A stretch of DNA of 64,000 bases, taken from NCBI GenBank assembly GCA_017304675.1, contig JAFKLS010000017.1, positions 1-64,000 on the forward strand. The letters are read 5' to 3'. This DNA is from Sphingobacteriia bacterium (GTDB lineage Bacteria > Bacteroidota > Bacteroidia > Chitinophagales > Chitinophagaceae). Shown one piece after another: positions 9,501-18,085 of the stretch; positions within the stretch are counted from its first letter, which is position 1, and each line of letters begins with the position of its first letter. Made by a program: the position numbers and the translations under genes. The notes under the pieces are model-generated. The model was not told the DNA's origin. It saw nothing but the letters and a program-made list of their open reading frames with translations, and made no database searches.

Positions 9501-11292
9501 GCAGGTTGCCAAAATAATAGTTATAGTTTGCTGAAGCATTAGTGGTAATGCTGGCCGTTAGAGGGTTATTAAGGTTGTATTTTGTTCCACCGGAACAGGC
9601 ACTATTCTTTGCAAAAACGTACACATAATAAGTAGTGGATGCATTTAAACCATTAAGATAAAAATTGGTATTGTTGATAACAGCACCTACCGTAGCATTC
9701 CCCAAATTATTTCCTACGGTATAATCTGTGTTATTCTGGGGCAACTGGCTAAGTGAAGAAGTAGTACTGTATAATACAATATATCCATCTGCATCAACTG
9801 CATTACTGAAGCTTCCGGAGATGCTTGTATTATCTTTAGATACAACAAAATTTCCCGGTTGATAAGACGGTGCCGAACAAGGTGCTCCGCCATTAGTAGT
9901 GGTAACAGATGCAGTTAATGGAGATACCGTATTATAAAGAGGCCCTCCTGTACAACTCTGCGAGTTGATAGAAAAAATAAAATAGTAATACGTTGTAGAT
10001 GCATTAAGCGAGCTGTTAACAAAAGAAGTATTCGCTCCCCTGCTTACTACCACACCTCCGCCCAAAACATCGTTTTGGTTATAAATATTTCCATTAACAG
10101 GCAAAGCTGATAAAGAAGAGTTTTGGCTTCTTACAATTAAATATTCATCTGCGGCTGTGCCAGTAAACCTTCCCTGCAAGCTGGAAAAACCTATATTACT
10201 AAAGTTTAAAGACGTAGGCTGCGCAGCAGGTACGGCACAAGGCACAGCATCTGTTATAGTGGTTTGATTACCTGTTAAAGGAGGCAATGTTGTTTGATAT
10301 AAAGGACCGCCATTACATTGCTGGTTAACGGAAAAAATAAAGAAATAATAAGTTGTCAGCGGGCTTAAAGAAGTTGCAGTAAAAGAAGTTGTATTACTAA
10401 CGGCCACTACTGCTGCATCGCCAATATTATCTCCTACAGCATAAGCCACACCATTAACAGGCAAAGAACTTAAGCTCGTATTATTACCGGCTAAGATTAA
10501 ATAATGATCGGGTGCAGAGGCCGCAGCAGTAAAACTTGCAGCAATAGAAGCACTTGTAGTGGTATTAAAATTTAATGATGTAGGCTGATCGGACGGTGTT
10601 GTACAACTAACAGTAGAAATTGCTGTTACTTTAACATTGGTAATTGATATTTTAGGGCGGCTGCCGGTTGTACCGCCGGTACCATTGTAATAATAGAATC
10701 TTATTCTTGCAGAAGAAGAGCCGTTAAATGAACTGGGCAGATTAACACTAGTAATACTACCGGAAGTAAGTACATTGTTTGTAAAATTCAATACCTGTGC
10801 AGCAGTTATTTCAGTAAAATTATTACCATCGGTAGAAGCATATACTCTTAAAGATCCTTTACGGTCTCCAGCGGAATTGTTAACGGAAGCCCAATCAAAA
10901 CTTAATGTACCCGCATTCAGCCCGGTAAAATCAAGAAAAAAATCCATCGCCGCCGATGAAGAATTATCAGATGTTCCTGTAGAAAGCAGCATTAAAGCAT
11001 TAGAGCCTTTTTGCACACCTCCGGTTGAAGCTGCAGTGAAGGAAGTTGTTGCGGTTGTTATTTTCACACCATCCGGAATGCTAACACCGGTAACTGTAGA
11101 ACTGCCTCTCCATGCACTTGCACCAATACCATTGGTAAATGTTCCCCCGGAGGAAGCGAACGTCCAGTTATTAATATCTGAAAATGTTTCTGTATACGTA
11201 AAGTTAGACTGTACCGACATGTTCACTGGGGTTTGAGCACCCAGGTGTAGTACAGCCATAAAGGCCATAAAAGAAAAGAATTTCTTCAGCAT
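6553..11292 (-). CDS. T9SS-secreted multidomain protein with PHP/CehA-type metal-dependent phosphoesterase domain
   Basis: 1579 residues. Signal peptide at 1-20. A jelly-roll region (about 25-230) is followed by three Fn3-like repeats (about 230-590), each opening with Cys and a QPTSLNF-like stretch. The catalytic part (about 592-960) has PHP/CehA-McbA metal motifs: NLHAHSHYSDGN near 595, SEHNHSG near 636, YAHPNS near 732 and DHDTHY near 800. A long spacer with MIGFPF and NFISNPF follows, and the C-terminus (about 1490-1579) is a T9SS type A sorting domain ending in LPVLRVIKM. PHP-family domains hydrolyse phosphoesters; the substrate here is unknown. Its spacer and tail match those of the protein at 11749-15201. 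Confidence 0.88.
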   Translation of the reverse strand: MLKKFFSFMAFMAVLHLGAQTPVNMSVQSNFTYTETFSDINNWTFASSGGTFTNGIGASAWRGSSTVTGVSIPDGVKITTATTSFTAASTGGVQKGSNALMLLSTGTSDNSSSAAMDFFLDFTGLNAGTLSFDWASVNNSAGDRKGSLRVYASTDGNNFTEITAAQVLNFTNNVLTSGSITSVNLPSSFNGSSSARIRFYYYNGTGGTTGSRPKISITNVKVTAISTVSCTTPSDQPTSLNFNTTTSASIAASFTAAASAPDHYLILAGNNTSLSSLPVNGVAYAVGDNIGDAAVVAVSNTTSFTATSLSPLTTYYFFIFSVNQQCNGGPLYQTTLPPLTGNQTTITDAVPCAVPAAQPTSLNFSNIGFSSLQGRFTGTAADEYLIVRSQNSSLSALPVNGNIYNQNDVLGGGVVVSRGANTSFVNSSLNASTTYYYFIFSINSQSCTGGPLYNTVSPLTASVTTTNGGAPCSAPSYQPGNFVVSKDNTSISGSFSNAVDADGYIVLYSTTSSLSQLPQNNTDYTVGNNLGNATVGAVINNTNFYLNGLNASTTYYVYVFAKNSACSGGTKYNLNNPLTASITTNASANYNYYFGNLHAHSHYSDGNKDNATYTPADDYAYAKSSLNLDFLGISEHNHSGAGMSLSSYALGVAQANAATTSNFLALYGQEWGVISNGGHVLVYGIDSLIGWEPNNYKVFVAKSDYTGTLATTGTVGLFAYLRQQGNAFASYAHPNSTDYNNIASQSYNAMVDSVVIGCAVESGLAFSTNTTYSDPPSSMGFLSYYTKMLAKGYHLGPFMDHDTHYTNFGRANQNRLVVLASSLTKADLFAALKARRFYATEDMDTRISFTLNNQVMGSIFSGSSLPSINISANDPTSPGAVPLIKLMKGVPGSGIAATQVASFSGNNFSYIDNNLVNGSSAYYYADITINGKRTISAPVWYSLNSCAVDANNPMVTWVGGTGTGTGNANNWCSGTVPPSGSNMIINASAATMPVLQAGESLVVNNLTVPAGASFKLNGGTLTVTGAIANNGTLDLSKGTLILQGSSAQTLPAVTNTLQNLVINNGAGVTLVNPLTVTGTISPVNGVLNTNGNLLLASTANGSAAIGQGSGNYLNGNATVQRFIGNSNTWRMIGFPFTNVTAISASDLSSQFGAGYNAYVYDESRDDQVNYGNSGSANAGWVQFTGGSATTSGNAILLKGGAPASTISFTGPLNAGMQSIGLSKNKSGWNFISNPFASNIDWSTVYAANNTTVAATVYRYDPNTTAYASYNALTTSQSGNQNKVIENGAGFFVQALNAGTLSIRESDKTNSAASISMMGVQGNGNIKEDGAGNSSAPEMKSIIKLSLSKQGDAYADEVIVRWGGGFMATDSFDTKYDAYDLGRNTGPDLSVIGKDAIAYSIYHGSELKNNNDEKRVLQLGMKNIAEGVYQVNMQLLSALNYGNMAYLHDKYTNQYILIDGNHNYIFLVTAEPSSQDQKRFSIVLNYQAENNVVINNNYPVSLLNNPVSANTIMLYCKKAYSQLQWQLIDNSGRLLQNGQFNNVLQGSTQIIGGVTGASGNYFIKLNGDGELLPVLRVIKM

Positions 11293-11483
11293 ATTTCTTA
11301 TTTAATCCCGTTAAAACAGGAATGTGGTTAAATCATATTATCAAAAACAACATCACCATCAGCAACAACGCTTAAATGATAATATTGACTCTGCACCGTA
11401 ACGCTTTTAATTAGGCATATACCATCATGTATGTAAGCCTTACGTTTATGAAGAGCAACGATTGCGCTTAACTAAGCGTAATC

Positions 11484-11684
11484 CTAATCCTGGTTATTTT
11501 CTCTTTGTTGTTTTTTGTGTTCTCTCATTTTTTTAATCCCATATCCTACACCACCGGCTACCAACAACGACAGCCCGCCATCTACAGGAGCATCAGACGG
11601 GGTTGTTGGTTGTGCCAATAAGGGTAGCGAAGAGGCCAGGAAACACAACAGAAGTATAGCCTGGTTCATGAACTTTGCTTTCAT
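11484..11684 (-). CDS. Small PID-CTERM-like sorting-signal protein
   Basis: 66 residues made almost wholly of sorting signals. Residues 1-25 are a signal peptide (an internal ATG at 11669 is an alternative start). Then a short linker and the motif PVDGGLSLLVAGGVGYGIKK, followed by a charged tail MREHKKQQ. This Pro-(Ile/Val)-Asp-Gly-Gly-Leu segment with a short hydrophobic stretch and basic end fits the PID-CTERM protein-sorting domain seen in Bacteroidota. There is hardly any mature domain, so its function is unclear. It lies between two giant T9SS proteins on the same strand, 190 bases upstream of the PHP-domain gene. Family assignment is from memory of the motif. Confidence 0.65.
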   Translation of the reverse strand: MKAKFMNQAILLLCFLASSLPLLAQPTTPSDAPVDGGLSLLVAGGVGYGIKKMREHKKQQRENNQD

Positions 11685-11748
11685 CTTAATTGGGGGTTTA
11701 TTTTATTGTTTAGTTTTTATATTAGGTGCCTTATAGGCTTATTGCAGT

Positions 11749-14700
11749 TTAATTTTTCAATGCTTTTAATGTTGGCAACAAAATACCATCGGCTATTATT
11801 CTAATGAAGTAATGCCCCTTTGCTGCATTGGCTGCATTTATTTTATATACATTACTTTGCTGTATATTATTGAATTGCCCGGCAACCACTACTCTTCCCG
11901 AATGGTCAATTACCTGGTATTGTAATTGATCATAAGCGTTTTTACTGTATAGAGTGAATTGATTGTTTGTTGACGGATTGTTTAACAATACCACAGGCAT
12001 ATTGCTATTGTTAACATCTGCAGAGATATTTTTTGCATTCAATACAATTGCGAACCTGTTTTCCGAAGCTGATTTTGCATCAGCAGTTACAGAAAATGTA
12101 TAACTATCGGCTGCATTGGTAATTTGTGTATACGTACCTGTATATTGATCGTACAAATAGGCTTTATTATTGTTTACCAATGATGCCAATAATTTTAATG
12201 TTAATTGGTATATGCCTTCTTCCATATTCTTTATTCCCAACTGTACACTTCTGTTTTCATCTTCGTTGTTCTTTAATTCACTACCATGAAAAATAGAATA
12301 TACTGTAGCATCTTTACCAATTACAGATAAATCAGGTCCCACTTTCCTTCCAAGATCATAGGCATCATATTTACTGTCAAATACATCGGTAGCAGCATAA
12401 CCACCACCCCATCTTACAACTACTTCATCACCATAATCATCTCCCTGTTTGGCCAAAGACAGTTTAATAATATTCGTAGCATCTGCGGATAAGCCTGTTG
12501 CAGTATTGGTACCCATTCCATCTTCTTTAACAGTACCTCTGTTCTGTATGCCCATTAAAGAAGTAGTAACAGCAGTACTTGTTTTATTACTTTCTACAAA
12601 ATTTAAACTGGTAGCTCCTGTTGAATGAACAAAAAAGCTTGCACCATTTTCAATTATGTTTGTTTGGCTGCCTGCTGACACGCCATTTACATAAGAAGCA
12701 TAACCTGTAGTAGAAGGATCGTACCTGTAAATTGCATTGTCTAAATTGCCGGGGCTGCTATTAGTAGTGCCATAAACCAAGCTCCAGTCTATATTGCTTG
12801 GATAAGGATTAGCAATCAGGTTCCAGCCTTTATTGACATTACCACTGCTATAACTTAAAGCAACAGATACAGCGCCAATGTTTAATGCACCAGATGCATT
12901 AAGTGTTGAAGATGGTGTACCGCCCAATAACAATAACCCTTTATCTGATGTTGTAGTAGATGCGCCGGTGAAAGATACCCATCCTGCATTAGCAGATCCG
13001 CTGCCTCCATATTGGCCATTATCTGCCGATTCATTATAAGTATATGCTCTGTATCCAGAACCAAACTGTGTGCTCAAAGCAGTTGCCCCAATAGTGGTTG
13101 TATTGATAAATGGAAACCCAATCATTCTCCACTTGGCATTAGAGCCAACATAACGCTGAACAAGCACATTACCAGAAATGCTGCCTGCAGAATTTCCGAT
13201 AGTGCCTGTTCCGGTAGCATCTGATAATAATACCAATGAGCCGCTGCCCACAGTAATAGTTGCAGAAGCAGGAATGGTTAATACACCACTTGGGTAAACA
13301 CTGAGTGTTTTACCTGTAGCAATAGAAAAACCGGTGGTAGTAAGGCTTCCTTTTATATCTGCATCACCATTCAATGTTACAGTAGAAGTATTTGTATGCA
13401 CAACGTTTGTTCCAATAGTTAGTTTTCCATTCACGGTAAATGATCCGCTTGTTGAAACGGTATAAGTTCCTGCAGTGCTTTCAAAAGAAAGGTTATAAAA
13501 CGTTCTTCCGCTAACAGAGGGAGAACCTGGTGCATTGCGGTAAATAAATGTGCTACCGTTATCAATTGTTAATGCAGCTACAAGGCTGGAAGTTGTTCCG
13601 GTACTGATGTTATGAATATAAGTTGATCCGTTTTGTATTTCCCAATTGGCATTAGTACCAAAATTCATAGATCCCTGGTTAAGTAAAACCCCACCGTTTC
13701 CAACAATCAAGTCACTCGATGCAGTTCCATGCATAACAGTTAGTGTATTACCCGATGATATTGTTAGGTTTCCGTTAATAGTTACCTGGCCAACTGAAAC
13801 ACTGGAATTAACCAATAGGGTATGCCCGTTTTGAATAGTTGTAGAAATATCGTTATTATTAGGTGTTGCAGTAGTAGCATTAACCCAGCTTGTACCATTA
13901 TAATACTGCCAGGTGCTGGCATCTCCCCAATTACCGGATTGCCTTGATTGGTATGTTGCACTTGCATATCCGCTTACAGCAATGTTAAGTGAAGCGTAAC
14001 CAGTACTTGATACCGTTAGATTAGTGCTGTTATTACCTGGATTTGTAGGCGCAAATACAGCGTATATTGTAGTGGAAGCTACATTTCCGGCAGAAGAGGT
14101 TAAACTAACTGTGCTGGTGTAATTTGAACCGCTGGTAGTAGTTATTAAAAAGCCAGATGGTGCGGTAACAATTAAATTACCAGTAAGATTCGATCCCGAA
14201 ACAGTAAAATTCTGTTCAGCAGAATTTGCATTAAGATTAGTATTTGCAAAAGCTAAACTGGTAGCTGAAGCCAACACCCCACCTGTTGATGTTGTTGCAG
14301 AAGTTATTACTGGTGTTGAATAATTGAATGCTTTATCAACTGTATAGATTGCATAATAATATTGTGTTCCCAGCGAAAGGCTGTTATCTGTAAAAGAAGT
14401 TGCTGTACCAATGTAAGCTACTGTTCCTGTACCGATAGTATTATTAACAGCATAAATACCGTTAACATTCGGGGCCGATGCCCCCGTGGGATCGGATGTA
14501 TACCTTAATACTACATAACCTCCTCCATCAGTTCCTGTTGAAGGTGCAGCCCAATTTACCGTAATAGACGAGCTGGTTATGCCGGAAGTGGTTTGTGTAG
14601 TTACAGGATCAGGAGCCACATTATCTACAGCACTACCCGGATAAATGGTAAAATCATCTATATCAAAACTTCCATCCGCACTTCTTATAATTCCAATACC

Positions 14701-15201
14701 TGCCGATGTAACTGCAGTATTTGGGGTTGTTATGGTAAATGTTTTAATAGTCCAGCCGGCATTAGCATTTAATATTGCTGCTGAACTATAATTAGGATTG
14801 GTTGTACCATTTACACTTACGCCCCCCTGGAAACTGTTTACATTGGCACTGTTTCTAACATAAAACTGTACAATGTACGATGTGTTGCTAGACGGCCCTG
14901 CAGAAGTAGTAGCGGTTTGGGGACTTTGTAACCCTCTGGATGCAGTTGTAACCCCGGTAACCGTAGCAAATGCAGGACCCGAACGGCCACCTGTTGCAAC
15001 AATTGAAGAAGTTAAACCGCTCTGGTTTTGCCTTGTCCATGCAGAAGCTGATAAAGTTGTTCCTAAATTACCAGTCGATTGATTTTCGAACCCACCATCC
15101 ATATACGGGAAACTGCCAATGATTTGCTTTTGCCCGTTTCCATACATTACAGTTAAACATAACATTAGCACATAAAGTGCCTGGAGATAAAGTTTTCTCA
15201 T
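11749..15201 (-). CDS. T9SS type A secreted multidomain surface protein (Fn3, Ig-like)
   Basis: 1150 residues. Signal peptide at 1-24. Residues about 25-185 look like a carbohydrate-binding jelly roll (DGGFENQS, GSFDIDDFTIYPG). An Fn3 domain lies at about 195-300 (SSITVNWAAPSTG, GTQYYYAIYTVD). An Ig-like unit at about 310-410 (SGSNLTGNLIVTAPSGF) comes before beta-rich spacer repeats. From about residue 690 the protein parallels the C-terminal part of the PHP protein at 6553-11292 (MIGFPF, NLIANPYPSNIDW, IIENGASFFVH, VVRWGGGY). The end is a T9SS type A domain (VVLLNNP, YQVIDHSGRVV, LPTLKALKN). No catalytic motif was found, so it is probably an adhesin or binding protein. A TACTTTTG -7 box lies just upstream. 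Confidence 0.85.
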   Translation of the reverse strand: MRKLYLQALYVLMLCLTVMYGNGQKQIIGSFPYMDGGFENQSTGNLGTTLSASAWTRQNQSGLTSSIVATGGRSGPAFATVTGVTTASRGLQSPQTATTSAGPSSNTSYIVQFYVRNSANVNSFQGGVSVNGTTNPNYSSAAILNANAGWTIKTFTITTPNTAVTSAGIGIIRSADGSFDIDDFTIYPGSAVDNVAPDPVTTQTTSGITSSSITVNWAAPSTGTDGGGYVVLRYTSDPTGASAPNVNGIYAVNNTIGTGTVAYIGTATSFTDNSLSLGTQYYYAIYTVDKAFNYSTPVITSATTSTGGVLASATSLAFANTNLNANSAEQNFTVSGSNLTGNLIVTAPSGFLITTTSGSNYTSTVSLTSSAGNVASTTIYAVFAPTNPGNNSTNLTVSSTGYASLNIAVSGYASATYQSRQSGNWGDASTWQYYNGTSWVNATTATPNNNDISTTIQNGHTLLVNSSVSVGQVTINGNLTISSGNTLTVMHGTASSDLIVGNGGVLLNQGSMNFGTNANWEIQNGSTYIHNISTGTTSSLVAALTIDNGSTFIYRNAPGSPSVSGRTFYNLSFESTAGTYTVSTSGSFTVNGKLTIGTNVVHTNTSTVTLNGDADIKGSLTTTGFSIATGKTLSVYPSGVLTIPASATITVGSGSLVLLSDATGTGTIGNSAGSISGNVLVQRYVGSNAKWRMIGFPFINTTTIGATALSTQFGSGYRAYTYNESADNGQYGGSGSANAGWVSFTGASTTTSDKGLLLLGGTPSSTLNASGALNIGAVSVALSYSSGNVNKGWNLIANPYPSNIDWSLVYGTTNSSPGNLDNAIYRYDPSTTGYASYVNGVSAGSQTNIIENGASFFVHSTGATSLNFVESNKTSTAVTTSLMGIQNRGTVKEDGMGTNTATGLSADATNIIKLSLAKQGDDYGDEVVVRWGGGYAATDVFDSKYDAYDLGRKVGPDLSVIGKDATVYSIFHGSELKNNEDENRSVQLGIKNMEEGIYQLTLKLLASLVNNNKAYLYDQYTGTYTQITNAADSYTFSVTADAKSASENRFAIVLNAKNISADVNNSNMPVVLLNNPSTNNQFTLYSKNAYDQLQYQVIDHSGRVVVAGQFNNIQQSNVYKINAANAAKGHYFIRIIADGILLPTLKALKN

Positions 15202-15227
15202 GACCTTTGGGGCGTTTAGTTTGGGAG

Positions 15228-15235
15228 CAAAAGTA
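15228..15235 (-). promoter_or_regulatory. Candidate -7 element (TACTTTTG) for the T9SS protein at 11749-15201
   Basis: On the minus strand TACTTTTG matches the Bacteroidota sigma-A -7 consensus TANNTTTG exactly and lies 26 bases before the ATG at 15201. No good TTG is present about 19 bases further upstream, so the -33 part is weak. Confidence 0.4.
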
Positions 15236-15332
15236 TAGTTGCTATGTTATTACTACCTTTAAGGGTATATTAACAAATTGTAAAGAATTGGTGTGGCATG
15301 TTATGTTACCCTGTTCATTAAAATTTGGCATC

Positions 15333-15340
15333 TATGTTTG
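15333..15340 (+). promoter_or_regulatory. Candidate -7 element (TATGTTTG) for the secreted EEP nuclease/phosphatase
   Basis: TATGTTTG is a perfect TANNTTTG match and ends 17 bases before the ATG at 15358, implying a leader of only about ten bases. The -33 region holds no clear TTTG. Confidence 0.45.
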
Positions 15341-15357
15341 CGTGATCAAAATTTGTT

Positions 15358-16404
15358 ATGAGAAAACTAATCACTTCATCTATTTTATTAGGTTGTTCCG
15401 TATTTACGGCAACCTTTGCACAAAAATCGCAATACAAGGTAGCAGTTGCCGCTTTTTATAATTGTGAAAATTTTTACGATACCGTTCATAACCCTTTAAT
15501 TAACGATAACGAATTTCTTCCTACAGGCGAAAAAAAGTACGGAACAGCTATCTATACTGATAAGGTTACTAAACTGGCCACTGTTATTTCACAAATAGGT
15601 ACAGACATTAATCCTGCCGGTATTGCTTTTATGGGAGTAGCAGAAGTAGAAAACGTAGATGTTATTAATGATCTCGTACACCACCCCCTATTGGCAAAAA
15701 GAAATTACAAAATAGTGCATTACGATAGCAGGGATGCAAGGGGTATTGATGTTGGCTTCATTTATAACCCTGCTTATTTTACAGTAATATATTCTAATCC
15801 TTTGTTTGTACAACTGCCTTCAGATTCTAAAAAAGCCTATTACACAAGAGATATCTTGTATGTAAAAGGCAACCTGGATGGAGAAACAATACATATCCTG
15901 GTAAACCACTGGCCATCCAGGCTGGGAGGAGAAGAAAAAAGTGCGCCTGCAAGAGCTGCTGCTGCTTCGGTTTGTAAAAGAATTGTAGACAGCTTAAATA
16001 AAAAAGACGATCATCCAAAAATTGTTATTATGGGCGATTTGAATGATGATCCTGTAAGCCCAAGCGTTACCAAAGTATTGGGCGCAAAAGATAAACTAAC
16101 AAACCTTTCAGATGGTGATATCTATAATCCCTGGACAGATTTATATAAAAAGGGAATTGGAACATTGGCTTATCAGGATTCATGGGGGTTGTTCGATCAG
16201 ATAATGATTTCATCAAAATGGACCGACAAATCACAAAAAGGGTTTTTCTATTATCAGAGGAATATTTTTAATAAAGAGTTCCTGGTAGAAAATCTTGGCC
16301 ATTTCAAAGGGTATCCTATGCGAACATGGGATGGCAATAACTATCGCGGTGGCTATAGTGATCACTTCCCTGTTTATATCAGTTTCCTAAAAAAAGTAGA
16401 TTAA
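15358..16404 (+). CDS. Secreted endonuclease/exonuclease/phosphatase (EEP) family hydrolase
   Basis: 348 residues. Signal peptide at 1-22 (TATFAQ end). The EEP (DNase I-like) fold is supported by ordered catalytic motifs: Asn35 in FYNCENFYD, Glu96 in GVAEVEN, ARGIDVGF, Asn183-His184 in NHWPSR, Asp and Asn in GDLNDDP near 226, and SDH at 334-336. All metal-binding and catalytic positions expected in the family are present, so the enzyme should be active on a phosphodiester or phosphomonoester outside the cytoplasm. It is divergent from the T9SS gene at 15201 and shares direction with the purple acid phosphatase that follows 151 bases later. Nuclease versus phosphatase activity cannot be told from motifs alone. 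Confidence 0.9.
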   Translation: MRKLITSSILLGCSVFTATFAQKSQYKVAVAAFYNCENFYDTVHNPLINDNEFLPTGEKKYGTAIYTDKVTKLATVISQIGTDINPAGIAFMGVAEVENVDVINDLVHHPLLAKRNYKIVHYDSRDARGIDVGFIYNPAYFTVIYSNPLFVQLPSDSKKAYYTRDILYVKGNLDGETIHILVNHWPSRLGGEEKSAPARAAAASVCKRIVDSLNKKDDHPKIVIMGDLNDDPVSPSVTKVLGAKDKLTNLSDGDIYNPWTDLYKKGIGTLAYQDSWGLFDQIMISSKWTDKSQKGFFYYQRNIFNKEFLVENLGHFKGYPMRTWDGNNYRGGYSDHFPVYISFLKKVD

Positions 16405-16488
16405 ACATACTCAATAATTGGTTTTGATTATTACCGGCTGTGTACAACAAATACACTGCATTGTATTGTGTGAAATATTAAACATCAT

Positions 16489-16511
16489 GATTAATTAAAA
16501 AAAAATTAATC
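16489..16511. repeat. AT-rich inverted repeat upstream of the purple acid phosphatase gene
   Basis: Perfect 8-bp arms GATTAATT and AATTAATC flank seven A residues. It lies in the only gap between the EEP and phosphatase genes, 45 bases before the preferred start. It could be an operator, a weak bidirectional hairpin, or chance in AT-rich DNA. Confidence 0.4.
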
Positions 16512-16555
16512 GCTTCATAATGTTTCAAACGTTCCTTGCATTAAAACAATTAGCT

Positions 16556-17977
16556 ATGCGCATTATTATCATCACAATTCTGGTATGCTTGTCTTCTTTT
16601 ATAATGGCACAGGAAAAAAATGTTTTTATAGTAAATCCTTATTTGCAATTAGGTTATTCGCCTACAGAAAATAGTTTACAATTATTGTGGCAAACAAATG
16701 AGGCAGATGCAGACTGGCAGGTAGAGTATCAAAACATTTCAGGGCAACTTGTTAAATCAGGCAACATTAGTTATAAAAAAGTTTCTGTTAGCGGTGTTAC
16801 CGATCACAGAATATATCAGGTTTCGCTTGTTTCATTAAAGCCCGGCGAACTTTTTCATTACGTAGTGAAAAAAAATAATACCACTGTTTTTGCTGCAAAT
16901 GCTCATGCACCCAAAGCCTTTAACCAACCTTTTAATTTCGTGGTTTTTGGAGATGTTGGTGCCGGAACCAAAGAAGCAAGAGAAATTGCCGAAGGCGTAT
17001 ATAAAGTCAACGCAGACATGGTACTTATTCCCGGTGATATTGTATACGATAACGGATTGATAAGGGAATATCAAAAAAGATTCTGGCCAATTTATAATGC
17101 TACACCAAAAGACACATTTGGTTTTCCTATCATGAGCCAGGCTCTCTTTGTTGCTTCTACCGGAAACCATGATGCAGACACCAGGGATCTTGATAAATAT
17201 CCTGATGCACTGGCTTATTATTATTATTGGCAACAACCTTTAAATGGCCCTGGTTTAAAAGAAGGCACCAACCTTGTTCCTGTTTTAAAAGCAAATGATA
17301 ATAACAGGAAAGCATTTACAGATGCCGCAGGCAACGCTTATCCGAAAATGACTAACTTTTCTTATAACTACGGTAACAGTCATTGGTTGATTCTGGATGC
17401 AGACAATTATGTTGATGTTACCGACACCACATTAACCAATTGGATCAGCAGGGATTTAGAAGCAGCAAAGAATTATGAATGGAAATTTGTAATGTTTCAT
17501 CATCCGGGTTTTAATTCCTCAATAGATCATTATGAACAACAACAGGCAAGATTATTAGCTCCTTTTTTTGAGAAAGGAAAAGTAGATATTGTGTTTACAG
17601 GGCATGTGCATAATTATCAGAGATCTTATCCACTCACTTTTAAACCCAAAGGAAAGGGGGTACAATTAATAGGTGGAAAAGATGGTAAAACATTTCGTGG
17701 TAAAATTGTAAATGGTGCCTGGACATTGGACAAATCTTTCGATGGGCAGCAGAATACAAAACCAAAAGGTGTTATATATGTTATAACAGGCGCAGGCGGG
17801 CAAGAACTGTATAATCCCGAACAGCAGAATGACAAAGATTCCTGGCAAAATTTTACCCATAAATTCATATCGCAGGTTCATACATTCACTTCTGCCAGCA
17901 TTAATGGAAAAACACTCACTGTTCATCAATTAACTGCCGATGGAAAAGAAGTAGACAGGTTTATAATTACTCATTAA
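16556..17977 (+). CDS. Purple acid phosphatase-like secreted metallophosphoesterase
   Basis: 473 residues from the ATG at 16556, chosen because it begins a clean signal peptide (MRIIIITILV to IMAQ); an in-frame ATG at 16520 would add 12 residues. An N-terminal Fn3-like PAP domain (NPYLQLGY, LQLLWQTNE) comes before the dinuclear metal site: Asp133 in FGDVG, GDIVYD at about 160-165, Asn204-His205 in GNHD, His315/His316 in FHHPGF, and His350 and His352 in GHVHNYQRSYP. The Tyr after GDIV is the charge-transfer tyrosine expected of purple acid phosphatases. It probably releases phosphate from organic esters in the periplasm or outside. It is followed by a strong terminator and is in tandem with the EEP gene. 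Confidence 0.93.
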   Translation: MRIIIITILVCLSSFIMAQEKNVFIVNPYLQLGYSPTENSLQLLWQTNEADADWQVEYQNISGQLVKSGNISYKKVSVSGVTDHRIYQVSLVSLKPGELFHYVVKKNNTTVFAANAHAPKAFNQPFNFVVFGDVGAGTKEAREIAEGVYKVNADMVLIPGDIVYDNGLIREYQKRFWPIYNATPKDTFGFPIMSQALFVASTGNHDADTRDLDKYPDALAYYYYWQQPLNGPGLKEGTNLVPVLKANDNNRKAFTDAAGNAYPKMTNFSYNYGNSHWLILDADNYVDVTDTTLTNWISRDLEAAKNYEWKFVMFHHPGFNSSIDHYEQQQARLLAPFFEKGKVDIVFTGHVHNYQRSYPLTFKPKGKGVQLIGGKDGKTFRGKIVNGAWTLDKSFDGQQNTKPKGVIYVITGAGGQELYNPEQQNDKDSWQNFTHKFISQVHTFTSASINGKTLTVHQLTADGKEVDRFIITH

Positions 17978-18013
17978 CAGTAAACATATCTATTCCTTTA
18001 CAACAAGATTTTT

Positions 18014-18048
18014 AATAAAAGAGCCACGCCAACTGTGGCTCTTTTATT
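18014..18048. terminator. Strong bidirectional terminator between convergent genes
   Basis: A perfect 14-bp stem (AATAAAAGAGCCAC against GTGGCTCTTTTATT) closes a 7-base loop, with A/T-rich ends in both directions. It sits between the purple acid phosphatase stop at 17977 and the convergent Sua5 gene ending at 18086, so it can serve both. Confidence 0.9.
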
Positions 18049-18085
18049 AGAGTACTTAGAATACAGCCCCGGCATAATTGTAAAC

